A model generated the notes under the pieces. It did not search any database. It saw nothing but the letters and a program-made list of their open reading frames with translations, and was not told the origin of the DNA. A stretch of 64,000 nucleotides of DNA. Origin: Zygnema circumcarinatum. Taxonomy: Eukaryota; Streptophyta; Zygnematophyceae; Zygnematales; Zygnemataceae. The stretch is from positions 2,211,403-2,275,402 of the forward strand of contig CM074816.1 in the NCBI GenBank assembly GCA_037447605.1, in the 5' to 3' direction. The position numbers and the translations under genes were made by a program. This document shows, in pieces, positions 35,201 through 47,208 of the stretch. Within the stretch, counting starts at the first letter, position 1. Each line of letters begins with the position of its first letter.

Positions 35201-36381
35201 AGTTTTAGCAAAAAAAAATCGATAATAATTTGAGTAACCCCTTTCAACAAATTAGCAAATTACTGCAAAGCTTTGACGTGGACAATGAACGAGCGTCGCT
35301 TGAAGTTTTGACATGCAATGCCGGGCATTACCCTTTAACTTTCGCAACTTACTAATATGCTTCAGAGATAATTTGAGATTGAGGAAGTTCGTTAAATAAA
35401 CTTGAGCATATCACTTCTCATTCGACTCTCGTGTTCACGTCTTCAAGTGAATTTTTTTTCCTCCCACGGCCACATTTCATTCCATTTTTCCTCAAATTCC
35501 CTAGTCCATACCTTATCCCGCCTTCTCATCTCCTCCCTATCTACTGTCCACCATCGTCTCGCTCTGTAGCAGCATTCCTTGCTTTGGAGATACAATTTCA
35601 GCACCTTCTCAGATTAAGACCCTCCCTTTCAACTCTCTCTCTCGTCTCACTCTTTCACCTCCCTTTTATCTCCTCCGTCCCTCTCTTTTCCTCATCTCCC
35701 ACCCCTGCACCCTTTAACCTCCCTCTTCCACCCCTGCATTCCCCCCTCCTCTTGCAGGAGGACTTCTCACCTGTACACAGGCCCTGACTCCAGCATCCAT
35801 TTGAAAAGAGGAAGGAAAAGAGCTCCTCCCAGCAGGTCCTTGACATCATCCAGCTTTGCATCCGCCACAGGGATGCCTGATACGTCGGGCCCCCGGAGCT
35901 GCGACACGAGCGAGGTCAGCCAATCAGGGCTCACCCAGGAGAGCCCTGCGCCTGCCACGTCCTTGCTGCCGTCACCGCCCGTCTTTTCGTCTCCGCCATT
36001 GGAAGATTTTGCAGAAGGAGAAGTTCGAGCTCTGTCTTCGGGAGAGACGCTTGTTCTCGCACTCAAACGCGCCCTGTACTGGAACGAAAGCACCGCATTC
36101 AGTCTCTCTATGAGGTTGTGATTGGGGTTGCGGTTGGTTTTCTGGTTTAGGTTGCTTGAGCGCAGAAGCTGAGAATGTGTAGTGGCGCGGGGCTGGAAGG
36201 CGAGGCGAGACGAGCGATGGCCATGGCGGGCAGCTGCCGGGTTTAGGATTTGAAGGGGGGAGCAGGAGCGGGAGACGTGTGCAGTGGTCATGGCGAGGGC
36301 AGCCGCAGGCAGCAGCAGCAGCAGCAGCAAGGGGGCGAGAGCGAGGGCGAGGGCGAGAGAGGGGGAGGCGGCCGGCTCCAT
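32296..36381 (-). CDS. CYP97A: CYP97A carotenoid beta-ring hydroxylase (LUT5-like)
   Basis: Plastid cytochrome P450 that hydroxylates the beta rings of alpha- and beta-carotene, toward lutein and zeaxanthin. Exons: 35771-36381, 34760-34919, 34222-34518, 33915-34112, 33681-33782, 33327-33467, 33061-33168, 32796-32878, 32414-32576, 32296-32331; about 632 residues (CYP97A3 has 595). Diagnostics: [36 protein letters not shown], the oxygen-binding I-helix AGHETTGS, the ExxR helix [16 protein letters not shown], the heme loop [12 protein letters not shown] with its Cys ligand, and MTTGATIHT near the end. The long N-terminus has a Leu/Ala-rich start ([16 protein letters not shown]) and fits a plastid leader. 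The last exon ([11 protein letters not shown]) is the weakest call; without it the frame reads through to another stop. It lies beside LHCB6 on the same strand. Confidence 0.92.
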
Positions 36382-37692
36382 GTGCGATGAAAACAGTTGC
36401 CCGTCACGGTTCGGTGTGCCGGGCCGTGAACTGCGCGGTTTTATGTCAAAAGCGCGCCCGCCCACACCAGGCCGAGAAAGTATCTTTCGTTGCTCCGTGT
36501 CGCGGGTGGCGCGTCGGCGCGCGCTCGAAGGCGCCCCCCGCAGGCGCGGGCTGCAGGCAGGCAGGCAGCGGCGGGCATGGGGCATGGGGCATGGGCATGG
36601 GCATGGGGCATGGGCATGGGCATGGGGCATGGGCATGGGCATGGGGCATGGGCATGGGGCATGGGCATGGGCATGGGGCATGGGCATGGGGCATGGGCAT
36701 GGGCATGGGGCATGGGCATGGGCATGGGCATGGGGCATGGGGCATGGGCATGGGCATGGGCATGGTCGCCCGCTGGGCAATGCCGGGCCTGACCGGGGAG
36801 GGCTGGAGCGGCGGAGACGCGTCCTCACGATGGCCCTTAAGTTCAATCATCTAAAAAGTTATTTGTCAAACGTTCTCATCAAATTGTTTACTTTCACCGC
36901 TCGGCGATTAGTCAGTCAGCCACACGCATGTCTCGTGTGGCGATTGCGACATGTATGATCAGATTGGCATGCATTGTCCCTTGAGGTGTAACTGTGCCAC
37001 TCGTGTATCTGACTGCCACGGTTATTGACATTGGTCACCTCACGCATGCATGGCGATGATGCCATCACATGCACATGCACAAAAACGGCATGGGGGTCCA
37101 AAGGGAAAGCGGTTACAACATGAGCTTGGCGCGAAAGAAAAGAGAGAGGATGTGGCATTGATCTCACGATGGCGATGATGCCATCAAATGTACATGGAAA
37201 AAATCATCATGGGGAACCATGAGGAACTGGTCGCTAAAGTTCTAAGGACCAAAAGACAAAAATATAGGAGCGTAAAGCTACGGAAAAGAATAGCTTTGAA
37301 AGGAAAGCCATGAGCAGCGGGCGAGCGCCTCGCCACTCCGTCACTCACTCGGCGAGGGAGCGAGCGAGCTCTGCAGGAGCGGGCCTGCGGGGGGCGCGGT
37401 GGGGCCAATCTGGACCCTCCATTGCATCGCACGGATTGCCGCCATGTGGCACCGACCGGACATGATTGTGCCGCATCACGTGGAGGCTAGCACGTTCCGT
37501 TCCGTTCCTACCCGTTTCGTTGCAGCGGGCGGCACAGCGGACTGGCGTTCCATGCTGCGGCGCTAGGGCGCTAGGGCTGGCGGGAGCGGCGAGGCGGGCG
37601 GAGGCGCACCTCAGCGCGACACCTGGACGGCTCCAGGCGGGGGCAGGCGGCCAGGGCAGGGGGGAGGCCAGGGCAGGGAAGGGCAGGTGGAA
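36382..37692. promoter_or_regulatory. Divergent region, CYP97A and eIF2B beta
   Basis: Contains a GGGCAT satellite near CYP97A, an 18-base direct repeat at 37050-37067 and 37169-37186 (itself partly palindromic, ATGGC...GCCAT), and GC-rich sequence before eIF2B beta. Both promoters must be here; no TATA box is obvious. Confidence 0.45.
36573..36764. repeat. (GGGCAT)n satellite with GGGGCAT variants
   Basis: About 190 bases of GGGCAT units with occasional extra G, ending 192 bases upstream of the CYP97A start codon. On the minus strand the array is open and continuous with the CYP97A first exon, reading Pro-Met-Pro-His-Ala-His. That is probably fortuitous, since a good ATG lies downstream. 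Confidence 0.95.
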
Positions 37693-40516
37693 ATGGGAGA
37701 TATCAACGCCCTCGTGGACGACTTTGCCACAAAGCTGAAGAGAAGGTGCCTCCGCAATCTCCCTCTCTCTCTCTCTCTCTTTTTCTCTCTCTTTCTCTCT
37801 TTTCTCTCTCTCCCTCTCTCTCTCTCTCTCCCTCCCTCCCTCTCTCTCTCTCTCGGTGTGTCTCTCTTTGTGTCCCTCCCTCTCTTTCTCGCCTCCCTTA
37901 CAATCCCATGGAACCAAAGCTGATAAGCATGTCTAGCCATCGTTCCCGCAGTCCCGCTCTCGTGACCCTCCCACCGCTACTCTCTGCGTCCACCCTCTCT
38001 TCTCCTTCCGCTCACTATCATTACCCACTCCTCTCTCCTCTCTTGCTGTCCCGGCCCCCCAATCTTCCCCCTCCCCCACCCCCCTCTCTCTTTCGCCATT
38101 AAGTCGAAAATTCTTACGACGGCACCTGTTCAAACTCATTACATTGATTCTTGACTTTGGAAAAAAATTGAATTTCTTATTTTTTATAAAAGCTAGTCTG
38201 CACTCCGCAAAGGTCGAAAGGGAGCTGCTCATGGAAGCGGTATGCCTGATGTCTGTGGTTCAAGTATGAGCAAAATTGTAGTTCCACATTTGCCTAGGTT
38301 CTCATCTCTCTCTTCTTTTCTCGCTCTCTCTCATTCTCTCCCTCGCCCTCTATGTTCTGTTCATGAGGCTGTGCCAGACAAGTAGAAGGCTCTCTTACCA
38401 CTGCTCGGCGTACTGCGGAGCTCCTTCGCCAAGTCACCTCATATCAGCGAATAACATCAAATTCCCCTGCCTCTGTCTTGCTCGATGCTGTTAAATCTGT
38501 TGGTCTTCGACTTATAGCGGCAAATCCAACAGGTAGACAATCCTCCATAGATTCTCTTTCATTGTATATATTTCTGCTTTCTTGTCTATGGTTTATCTCT
38601 TTCTTTTTCCCATTTTCCTCGCTTGACTCTGCTCCTCTCCACTTCTTACTCGTACCTCTGCATATAGAGCTCACTATTGGCAACATTGTGCGCCGAGTTC
38701 TCCATATAATTCGCGAGGAGGAGGCGACTCTAGCAGCCTCATCTGCGACTGAAAAAAAAGCAGCTGGAAGGGGATTGGGGGGAGAGGAAGAGATCTTTGA
38801 AAGTGGTGACGTGTTGGGGGAAGAAGTGAACTTCTCAGCAGCTGCTGTTGCTGCCGCTACTCGAAGCATGTTACGCTCCCCATCATTACATGGTTTACTC
38901 GAGTCGGTGCCACGTGTCCCAAGGCAACAGGGCGATACAGCGGTTTCAACAGAACTAGAGAGTAGAGGGGGAAGAGGTACGCTCACTTCGCACACGCATT
39001 CCGATCTTTGCATGAAAAACGAAGAAACTTGTGACCAAAAATGGAGTGAATGGAGGTGCCAAATCTTATTTCTTGTCCTCGGGGTTTTGGGACCTATGGG
39101 GAGCCATTTGGTTTCCAGGTGTAGATATTAAGAGTACTCGAAGTTGGAAGTTAAAGCACAATGTAATTGAAGGTATTAACGAACTTCTTGGAGAAATCGA
39201 AAATTTTCGGTCCCAAATGGCAGAGCAAGCTCTTGAACACATCCATCAAAAGTAAGCTGTTCTTCACATTGACGCAGGTGAATTAGCAATCGCTTTGAAG
39301 TATGCATTCGCTGCTGCTCCTATCTCCTTTAGATAGGCTCATCGCTCCCCTGAACATCCCATAACCTTTTTTCTTGGGTGCGATCACCTTGTGCTGCAGT
39401 GAGGTGATTCTGACGCTTGGACGATCTCGAACCCTCCTCAGCTTTCTATTGGAGGCTAAGAAAAAACGTTCTTTCCAGGTGGTAGTGGCCGAGGGAGCAC
39501 CGAGGTGAAGAACACAATACCTTCCCCCCATTCTGGGTTCTGTACTGAAATAGCTACTTCACTGTCCTTTTTTACATTTGAGCTCTGCTAGCATGCCGGA
39601 TGGCAAGTCTCCACGACCATGGGGAACAATGAGGTTTGATCATTTAGGTGTAAGGACAGGGAGAAGAACAGCTTAGAGGGAAGATACCTAACTCCTGAAG
39701 TCCTTTCCTTCCTTCATAAAGGCTCCTATGGTGTCTGAACTCTCTTTTTGGTGACTGCAGATATGACGGGCACATCCTGGCAAGGGAGCTTTCAAAAGAG
39801 GGTCTTCAAACGACAGCCATCACCGACTCCGCTGTTTTTGCCATGATGGCACGTGTGAACATGGTCATCGTTGCAGCTCACGCCGTTATGGCCAACGGAG
39901 GAATCGTTGCGCCGGTGGGACTGCACATGGTGGCGCTTGCAGCGAGACGTCACGCAGTGCCATTTGTCGTCCTGGCGGGTCTCTTTAAGGTGCTCCCCTC
40001 AGACATTTGCACACTTGTTTTGCTGATTCTCGCAAAGAGTGAACGGGGGAGAAAGTCAAACATGTGGATCTAGAGAGTGATCCCTTTGAAGACCCTAATG
40101 ACAAGGCCTTTTCCTGCTGGCAATATTTCCAGCTTTGCCCCCTGTACCCGCACAACCCGCGAACCATGCTGAACGACATGAGATCGCCTGCGGGAATTTT
40201 AGACCTTGGGGAGCTCTCGAGCTGTCTGGAGGATGCAAGCGGAGGGTCGCGCGTGCAGGTGGCGAACCCAACCTTCGATTACATCCCCCCGGAGCTCATC
40301 AGCCTCTTCATAACGGACACGTGAGTCATCACATCGCAACTAAATGGAGCTTGCTGCTCGTGCTCTCATCGGCGCTTTGTTCTCTGCCGTGGAAGGTAAA
40401 TTCGTCGTTGTATTTATTATTTTTCCTTTCTGGATGGAAATAGGGGAGGGCATAATCCGTCGTATGTGTACCGGCTCGTGGCGGAGTACTACAGCCCCGA
40501 GGACTGCGTGCTATGA
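37693..40516 (+). CDS. EIF2B2: Translation initiation factor eIF2B beta subunit
   Basis: Regulatory subunit of the decameric guanine-nucleotide exchange factor that recharges eIF2 with GTP. Exons: 37693-37745, 38378-38532, 38668-38976, 39119-39251, 39400-39504, 39761-39989, 40133-40320, 40444-40516; 414 residues. The short first exon reads [17 protein letters not shown]. Landmarks follow: [159 protein letters not shown] and the C-terminus [25 protein letters not shown]-type residues distinguish it from the alpha and delta subunits. The first intron opens with a long CT tract. After the stop comes a GATG microsatellite. Confidence 0.93.
37762..37895. repeat. (CT)n tract in eIF2B beta intron 1
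   Basis: CTCTCT with TTT and CCC interruptions begins 16 bases after the exon 1 donor. It makes the start of the intron almost purely pyrimidine on the sense strand. Confidence 0.9.
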
Positions 40517-41467
40517 TGGATGGATGGATGGATGGCTTGTTCACGTCAAACGCGCCATGACAGCTTCTCCGAGCGTCATGATGAGGAGGCTGGCTCATGG
40601 TCCCTCTCCTCTCATTTTTGCCGATCATATTCATCCACTGGAGTTGGTCCCTTAATGTATGGTGGACGCGGCTCTCAATAATAATGGTCCTTGCTCTGTT
40701 CACAGCCCTCTGTTCAGTGCTCGGGACTTCTTTGTCTATGCGACCAAACCTCACGCATGGCTTCTTCAATTTTCATCATATCTCTCTTGAAATGAGTTCA
40801 CGAGATACAAAATTTTGCGTGTTTCAGAGCAATTCGAACCGCGACTTTGAAGCTTCTGAGGGGGTATAAGGTTTCAAAAGTGTAAGTGAGACTTGTGTCC
40901 ACCTTGCAACAAAGCGGTGGAAAAATGAAGTCATGGTAGAATTGAACGTCAACTTCGGTCGCCGCTGGCCACCTCTGGCGGAACATTCATTGTGTATCGC
41001 GGGAAAAACTGTTGCCTCCATGTGGTGTGCTCTTAAAAACTGTTTTCGCAAATTTTACCTTAACTTCTTTCGCAAGAATGCATGTACCGGTGTCGCACTC
41101 CATTCTTTGGGAAATGTCAAGAGGTTGTCAGGCCCTATCATCTCTAGAGTGTAGCAACAACAACAAAGGTAGCATAACAACGCTCACTTGGACCCAGCCA
41201 TAAGCTTGGCAGACACCCCATGTCAAAGCAAACAAGCGAATTAGCTCTTTCACCACAACAGAAGAATATGCCAAAAATGTCTTTAGGTTGCCTCGTCCTT
41301 ATCATACAGAGGACTCAAGTGAGAGAACATTGTACAGTATATGCACCAATTATGAAAGAGGGTTTAGGTGTGTGAGGACAGCAGGTCAGTGATCAGAGAG
41401 AAGGCCAACGTTGGAACTCTCCTTAGATGCTGTCTCCAACCTTGAAGCTCTCACTTTCACGACCTCT
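40517..41467. other. Convergent 3' region, eIF2B beta and glyoxalase I
   Basis: Starts with a GATG microsatellite (40514-40535) directly after the eIF2B beta stop, then unremarkable sequence. No gene or mobile element was recognised. Confidence 0.55.
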
Positions 41468-44400
41468 TCACTCCAACTCCTTCATGAAATCGGTATTATC
41501 GACGAACACCTGGAGGCAGAAGTGCAAAGTTCAATTTGTGTCACCAAGCCTCCCTGAGTGCGAGCTGGGATGAGAATAGCCATGCTTCAAAGAGGAAAGC
41601 AAGGAAAACCACACGAAAGAAAAGAGCTCACAGTTTTCCATCCATCGGGGTCGAGAAAGGCAGTAATCTTCGTGTTGATGCCAGGAAGAGGTCCAGGTTC
41701 CCTTGTGATCTTGCCGCCCGCGAGCCGCACCGCTTCCGCTGTCTTGTAAACATCGTCCGTGCCAACAGCAATCTGAGAAAAAAAAAAATATCGAATCTCA
41801 TAATAAAACTGTGGTGTTCTGTCGCTGGGGGCGGACACCACCTTTGCAGTGGCGATACAGAACCTTTCAACCATGCCTTCAACCAACAACTTTTTCTCTT
41901 TGATGAAACATCAAATATGACTTCGTTCCAGTAAACCAAGTAAGTAAAGTAACTTGTGGACAAAAAAAAAAAAATGCCTTTGATGGAAAACCAAGACACT
42001 TGAGAGCCACAGTTCAAGAAATAGAGGTGTAATACCTGGCCATACGCATTTCCTTTGGTGTATTCGGTGACCCCATAATTGTACGTCAATTCGAGGACAG
42101 CCGACTTTTCCTCAGGGCCATACCCCATCATTGCAATGGTATACTGGCACAGTGAAACCGTTCCGTAAAATAGTCCAAGAATCCGTTGACATATACACGT
42201 CACAAAGTACGCGTCAGAATCAAGCAAGCATCAACTGTGAGAGGTGAAAACATTCTCCTGTAAATGGACACATCAGCATCTTTGAGCACATACAAAATAG
42301 GCAAAAGATTCGAGATGTGAAACCGTATCAATTTGTTTAACAGGACTGAAGGTGGATCAAGGAAGATCTGACCTTATACTCAGGATTATCCCTCTTCCTC
42401 AGAAGTTTCATTCCAAGAGCCTGCCAACTCCACCAGGCAAGAAGATATTATGCATGACTCAACATATGAAGCGATAACATAACGGACGGTACTGATCACA
42501 TTATTTTCGGTGTCCTTGTGCAGCATCAATCCCTTCAGCTGTCAGATTCATCTATCATGCAAACATGTACAATTTTCCTTCTGAACCTATGTCGTTATTT
42601 CCGATATCCATCTTATCTGCAGGTAAATGTCATGCCGGATCCAAGTCCCATACACACTTCGAGTCAGTGACACTGTTAGAATGAATGCAAAAAATATAGC
42701 GACCGTGGGCTGCTTATCGAATCCTAAACTAAAACTACTCAACATTGCCACGAGTTGCAAGTTGACCGGCTAACTTGAAGGAGGCATGAATCTAGCTATA
42801 CATGAATATTGAATATAATCCAGTTTCATTTACTATCTTTTGCTTGTAGGGGACAAAGGCGGATGTGGACTGTCCCACCTTTTCGTAGAAGGTGATGGCT
42901 CTATCAAGGTCACCCACGCGCAGCATGACCTGGCAGAGCGGCTCTGGTGTAGGGGGTCTTTGAAGCAGTTCAAACTTATAACCATCGGGATCCTGCACAT
43001 TCATTTTTAAAACTCGTCACACATGTACAATGAAGCAGTGGTCCTCGAAGGAACCCTGATCCAAAACAGAATACCCGCCTACACGGTGAGCAGGACAAGT
43101 ATATTCGTCATCATAGTCCGAGGTGAGGCGAAACCATTGAAGTCAGCTTACTGCTGTCAAGCACAGCTCTCACCTCACATAGACAAACAACGAGAGGGAG
43201 GTTTATCACAGCAGACGAAGCAAGCGAACAGGCTTTCTTGTAGGCCCCACATTCGAGTACCAAACGTGCCGAGACGAACTTGCACTATTGCATTCTTGCA
43301 TAAAGGCCCTTACATTTCTATATTTTAGAAATAATCGAACTATGGAATGCCAAATAAACAACAGTGCAAGCAGACGTTCACCTTCCACTTTTATAAGAAT
43401 AACAAAAAACTGAGTCCTGTCAACAGGAATTGCCAACTACTAGTAAGTGATACAGTTCATGCTTTGTTAGAACAAAACATCGTCGGCTGGCAACCCAGTC
43501 TGCATAAACTCAGACCATTGTTACTTTCAGTGAAGTGGAAAATAAGCATATATGCTTGCACTGTCATTTATACAATGTTCAGCATTCTGTGTCTAACGTA
43601 TGATGCACGTCCCTGGTGTTTTCCGCCTCGTGAGCTGCACTAAGACTGTTCTGTCGTCTAAGTTTCAGACATGGGTACGTGGACTCACCTCCACAAATGC
43701 AATAACGCTTGTCCCACCCTTCACTGGCCCTGCCTCCCTGGTCACCTTACCGCCCTTGGCCTTTATCAAATCCACTGTCTTATAAACCTGCCACCAAGAA
43801 CGACAAATGTTCCAGGACCAGGATCGGAAAGAGAACATATAGTATTCGAGCACTCCTCTCAATAGATGTATCACTAAGGTTATCAAACCATCTCCCGGCT
43901 TCCACTGCATAATACTGGGTAGTAGAGGTCAATAATGTACTAACACGTGAACGGATAAGGCAATGTAGCTTCTCAGCTGCGGTACTTCTTTCTCTATACG
44001 AAAGCTCTATTCTTCAACGCATATCTAGTCAGGTTCCGTTTTCATCAGTGATTCAAAGTGTGACTTCAAGTAAGAGACAAGCTCCTTTACAGCAAATTAG
44101 AGGAATGTAAACATATGAAAGGTCGCAGCACTTCAAGCTCATGAGACGTTCTTGATGCTCGTGACAAACTTACATCGTCCACAGCGACACCGAAGTGACC
44201 GAAAGCTGTGCCGAGATCATACTTGTCCACACCATAATCTGCAGCAAATATGCTTTACAAGGTCGATCAGGGATGTCATCCAAAGGTCCAAGGGAATATG
44301 ACATCCAGTCCAAAATATTACAGAAACACTTAATGTTTAAATCTAACAGATTTCGTTCAGTATTTTCCAGGAGTTTGCCTGGAAATTCCAAAGCTGTGCC

Positions 44401-45846
44401 AAATTCAATTGCAAGAAAGGGAACAAGCCGAGTTCGAGGGGCAAAAGAGCGGACACCCACTGTATGTCAGCTCCACTACGAAATGTGAATCCTCCGGACC
44501 ATAGCCGAGGAAAGCATTTGTGTATTTTTCCTCTGGAATGTCACGCTTGCGAAGGAGCTTCATACCCAGACATTCAGTATAGAACCTGGTCGCGAGAATA
44601 CGATGAAAAGGACGGACCCTTATGGTAAGCACAGAAGCATTCATGCATACAACCGAATATAAATCTCACTCAACAGGAACCATGTGCTCCTCGTCTTATA
44701 TTCAGCTTCGATGCACAATATATTCGAATGTGCATTAAAGCGCAAGCCAGAAGAGATTAAAGAAAAAATGCAGTTATCACATACTTAATCGTCTTGTCCA
44801 TATCCCCAACCCGATACACAACATGCAGCATTCTCCTCTTATCGTTCTTCAGAAACTCTGAAATCTCCTCTGTTGTCATTGCTGCTGTAGCCGTCTCTCC
44901 GGCCTGAGCCATAGTTGTCCGCCTTACGACGACCCCTGCGGCCAAAAAAAAGCACAACTAATACAAGTGAACACGTGACCAGACAGCGCAATCGTGGAAT
45001 GCACAAGAGATTAAAGTAGAGGTGAATCTGAAGCAGCTACTACAACACGAGAAGTGTCCTGATAATAACGATAGTTTTTTTTTTGGGACCAAAAACCAAA
45101 AAGGCAAAGGTGCAGTGAAACGAAGATAGCTGCGCTGGCACTCGAGAAATGGAAGATGGAGGGGGGAGGGTGAAGAGGGAAGGATATTCACAGCCGAGCA
45201 AAAGGAGGCATCCCAGTATAAAGGCCGTGCGGTTAGTATATGAACTCTTAGTCGCCATTGCTGCAAATAATCGTAAAACACGACAGTATCTGCTGTTCAT
45301 TCATTCCAGAGAATTTAGGAGATGGATGAGAAACAATAATGAGCAAGATTAAAAAGGAAAATATCAGAAGGAGGGAGGTAGCTGCTGCGGGAAGACGAAG
45401 GCTATGCTTGATGTTGCCGGCAGACCTCACGAAAAATGGCCAGACCTCGGGAATGACATTTAAAAGAGAGGAGATGATCCAGCAACAGAAAAATAATGCA
45501 AAATTAGTTGTTCTTGCTTACTGACAAGTGCCTGCCAACATCAATTGATCCTCCTGCAACAGCAAGCCTGTCAGCAAAATGACAAAAAATAGAGTTCATC
45601 TCAAAAACACAGGCAATAAAAAACCAGCCCGGTGCAGATAGATCTTCAACCTGATGCTTTGCGCTCACTCCTCGACTGTGCAAGCGATCCACGAAGCCTT
45701 TCTCCGAAAAGACTTGTTCCAAATGCGGCGGACGGAATGCCTTTTGATGCCTGCGGAGCTGCCTCACAGAAACGAGCGCGCCGCAGCGCAGAGGAGAGAG
45801 CCGAGGCGCTGCTCAAGCTTGCAACCAGAGCGGCTGCGGCTGCCAT
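41468..45846 (-). CDS. Two-domain glyoxalase I (lactoylglutathione lyase)
   Basis: Isomerises the methylglyoxal-glutathione hemithioacetal to S-lactoylglutathione, detoxifying a by-product of glycolysis. Ten exons: 45651-45846, 44785-44935, 44461-44585, 44174-44238, 43689-43787, 42879-42992, 42374-42421, 42036-42143, 41632-41772, 41468-41509; 362 residues. Two tandem VOC domains are clear. The first has [40 protein letters not shown] and [10 protein letters not shown]. The second has [56 protein letters not shown] and [14 protein letters not shown]. Plant two-domain forms are mostly Ni2+-dependent with one active site per chain. The Ala/Ser-rich first exon ([19 protein letters not shown]) is probably a plastid or mitochondrial leader, as in Arabidopsis GLYI-6. 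Confidence 0.93.
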
Positions 45847-47208
45847 AGAACAGCCTCCCCTGCAGCTTGAGGCCTTCCCCTCCCCCTCTCGCTCTCGGAG
45901 GGAGGGACTGCCACTTGTAAGCGCCGGAGTCACAAACGCGGAACTCGGTCCATGTTGGCCTTCCGTTACGCCGTTCTCCGTTCAAGGAGAGAACTGTAAC
46001 GGGCGCGGCTCGCGCGCAGACCACGGAACGAAAGTCAACGGCCACGTCCGACATGAGGCCGTCAGGCCAATCAGAATGCACCACGAGGAAGAATGTGCCA
46101 CTTCGGTTACAGATGTGGCGTTGACTGGTTTGACTTACGCGGTCAGCATGCCACGTGGATGCCCTTCGTCGACGCGTGTCCCTATGGGCCTAGGGGGCCC
46201 TCTCCATGCTGTAACAGAGGTAGCCAGTTTGTCGCAGTTCTATAGCTTTTAGTTGCAGTTCGCATAGAACGGGGCCGTTCGAGAGAATCTATGTGTTGAG
46301 TAATTTGTCAGCAAATCCGTGCAACTGGTGCCGACTGCGCCCCAGTTCGAACTCTGACGGAGAACAGCGAACGGCATGGGCCTATCTGCTCTAGATCCTT
46401 TCATTCTCTTCCAGGGGGGAACAACAACACGCACCCTCATGCGAGCATCCATCCATGTTCACGCCACAACAACAACAACACCAGCAAGCAGTGCATGCAG
46501 CAAGTTGGTCTGGCAATGAGGGAGTGAGTCGCTCGCTACACTGTACACGCGTGACGCGTGGCAGTCATTGTTTGCTTAGGAATGGGATACATCGGCATTG
46601 CATTGGGGAGGGGGGGAAAAAAAAAGAGACTACTTTCCTGACTCCGAAAAAAGAGGTATTTTTACCAAAACAGAGTGTACCGTAGTCGAGCACAAGCAGC
46701 AAGCAATCAGCAAAAGGCATGTCGGCGGATTTAGTGACCTATTCTAACTACTGGAAAGACCTACTGCCATAGAGTCACGAGCTACTTCATTGTGTAGTCG
46801 CTCTATCTATGTAATGACTGCAATGAAACACAAAAAAATAGACCGAGCGAGAACTGTCGACCATCTGTAGGCATAGCCACCTGAGAGTTGGTGATACGAC
46901 GGCGCATGTCCTTCCCCATGACTCGGGTCTACCTCCCCTTATTCTGCACAGCATGATGATGGCAGCAGCATTACAGCACGAGCTGCTTCCCAGAGCCTTC
47001 TCCACTCTGTTCTCTGTATCCTCCACATCAGAAAGAATAGGACTCCCCTCTATGTACAGAGCTCTACAAATAAAACTGACAAGCCACCACACACTACTCA
47101 CTCCAAACCTACTATTACCACGCAATATAAAGCTCCTCAGACCGAGCCTCTGAAGCCCTCTCCCTCTCTCCACCCTCCTCCCTCCACCCTCCTCCCTCCC
47201 AACGGTAT
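45847..47208. other. Intergenic: glyoxalase I 5' flank and MYB 3' flank
   Basis: The glyoxalase I promoter side is GC-rich, with CACGTG at 46152-46157. CAACAA-type repeats lie near 46466-46487. Near 47165-47200 there is a CCCTCC run just beyond the MYB stop. No further gene is supported. Confidence 0.5.

Noticed and set aside
36279-36958. Gly-His-Gly-Met-rich proteins on the plus strand
   Set aside because: Shadow frames of the GGGCAT satellite and the CYP97A first exon.
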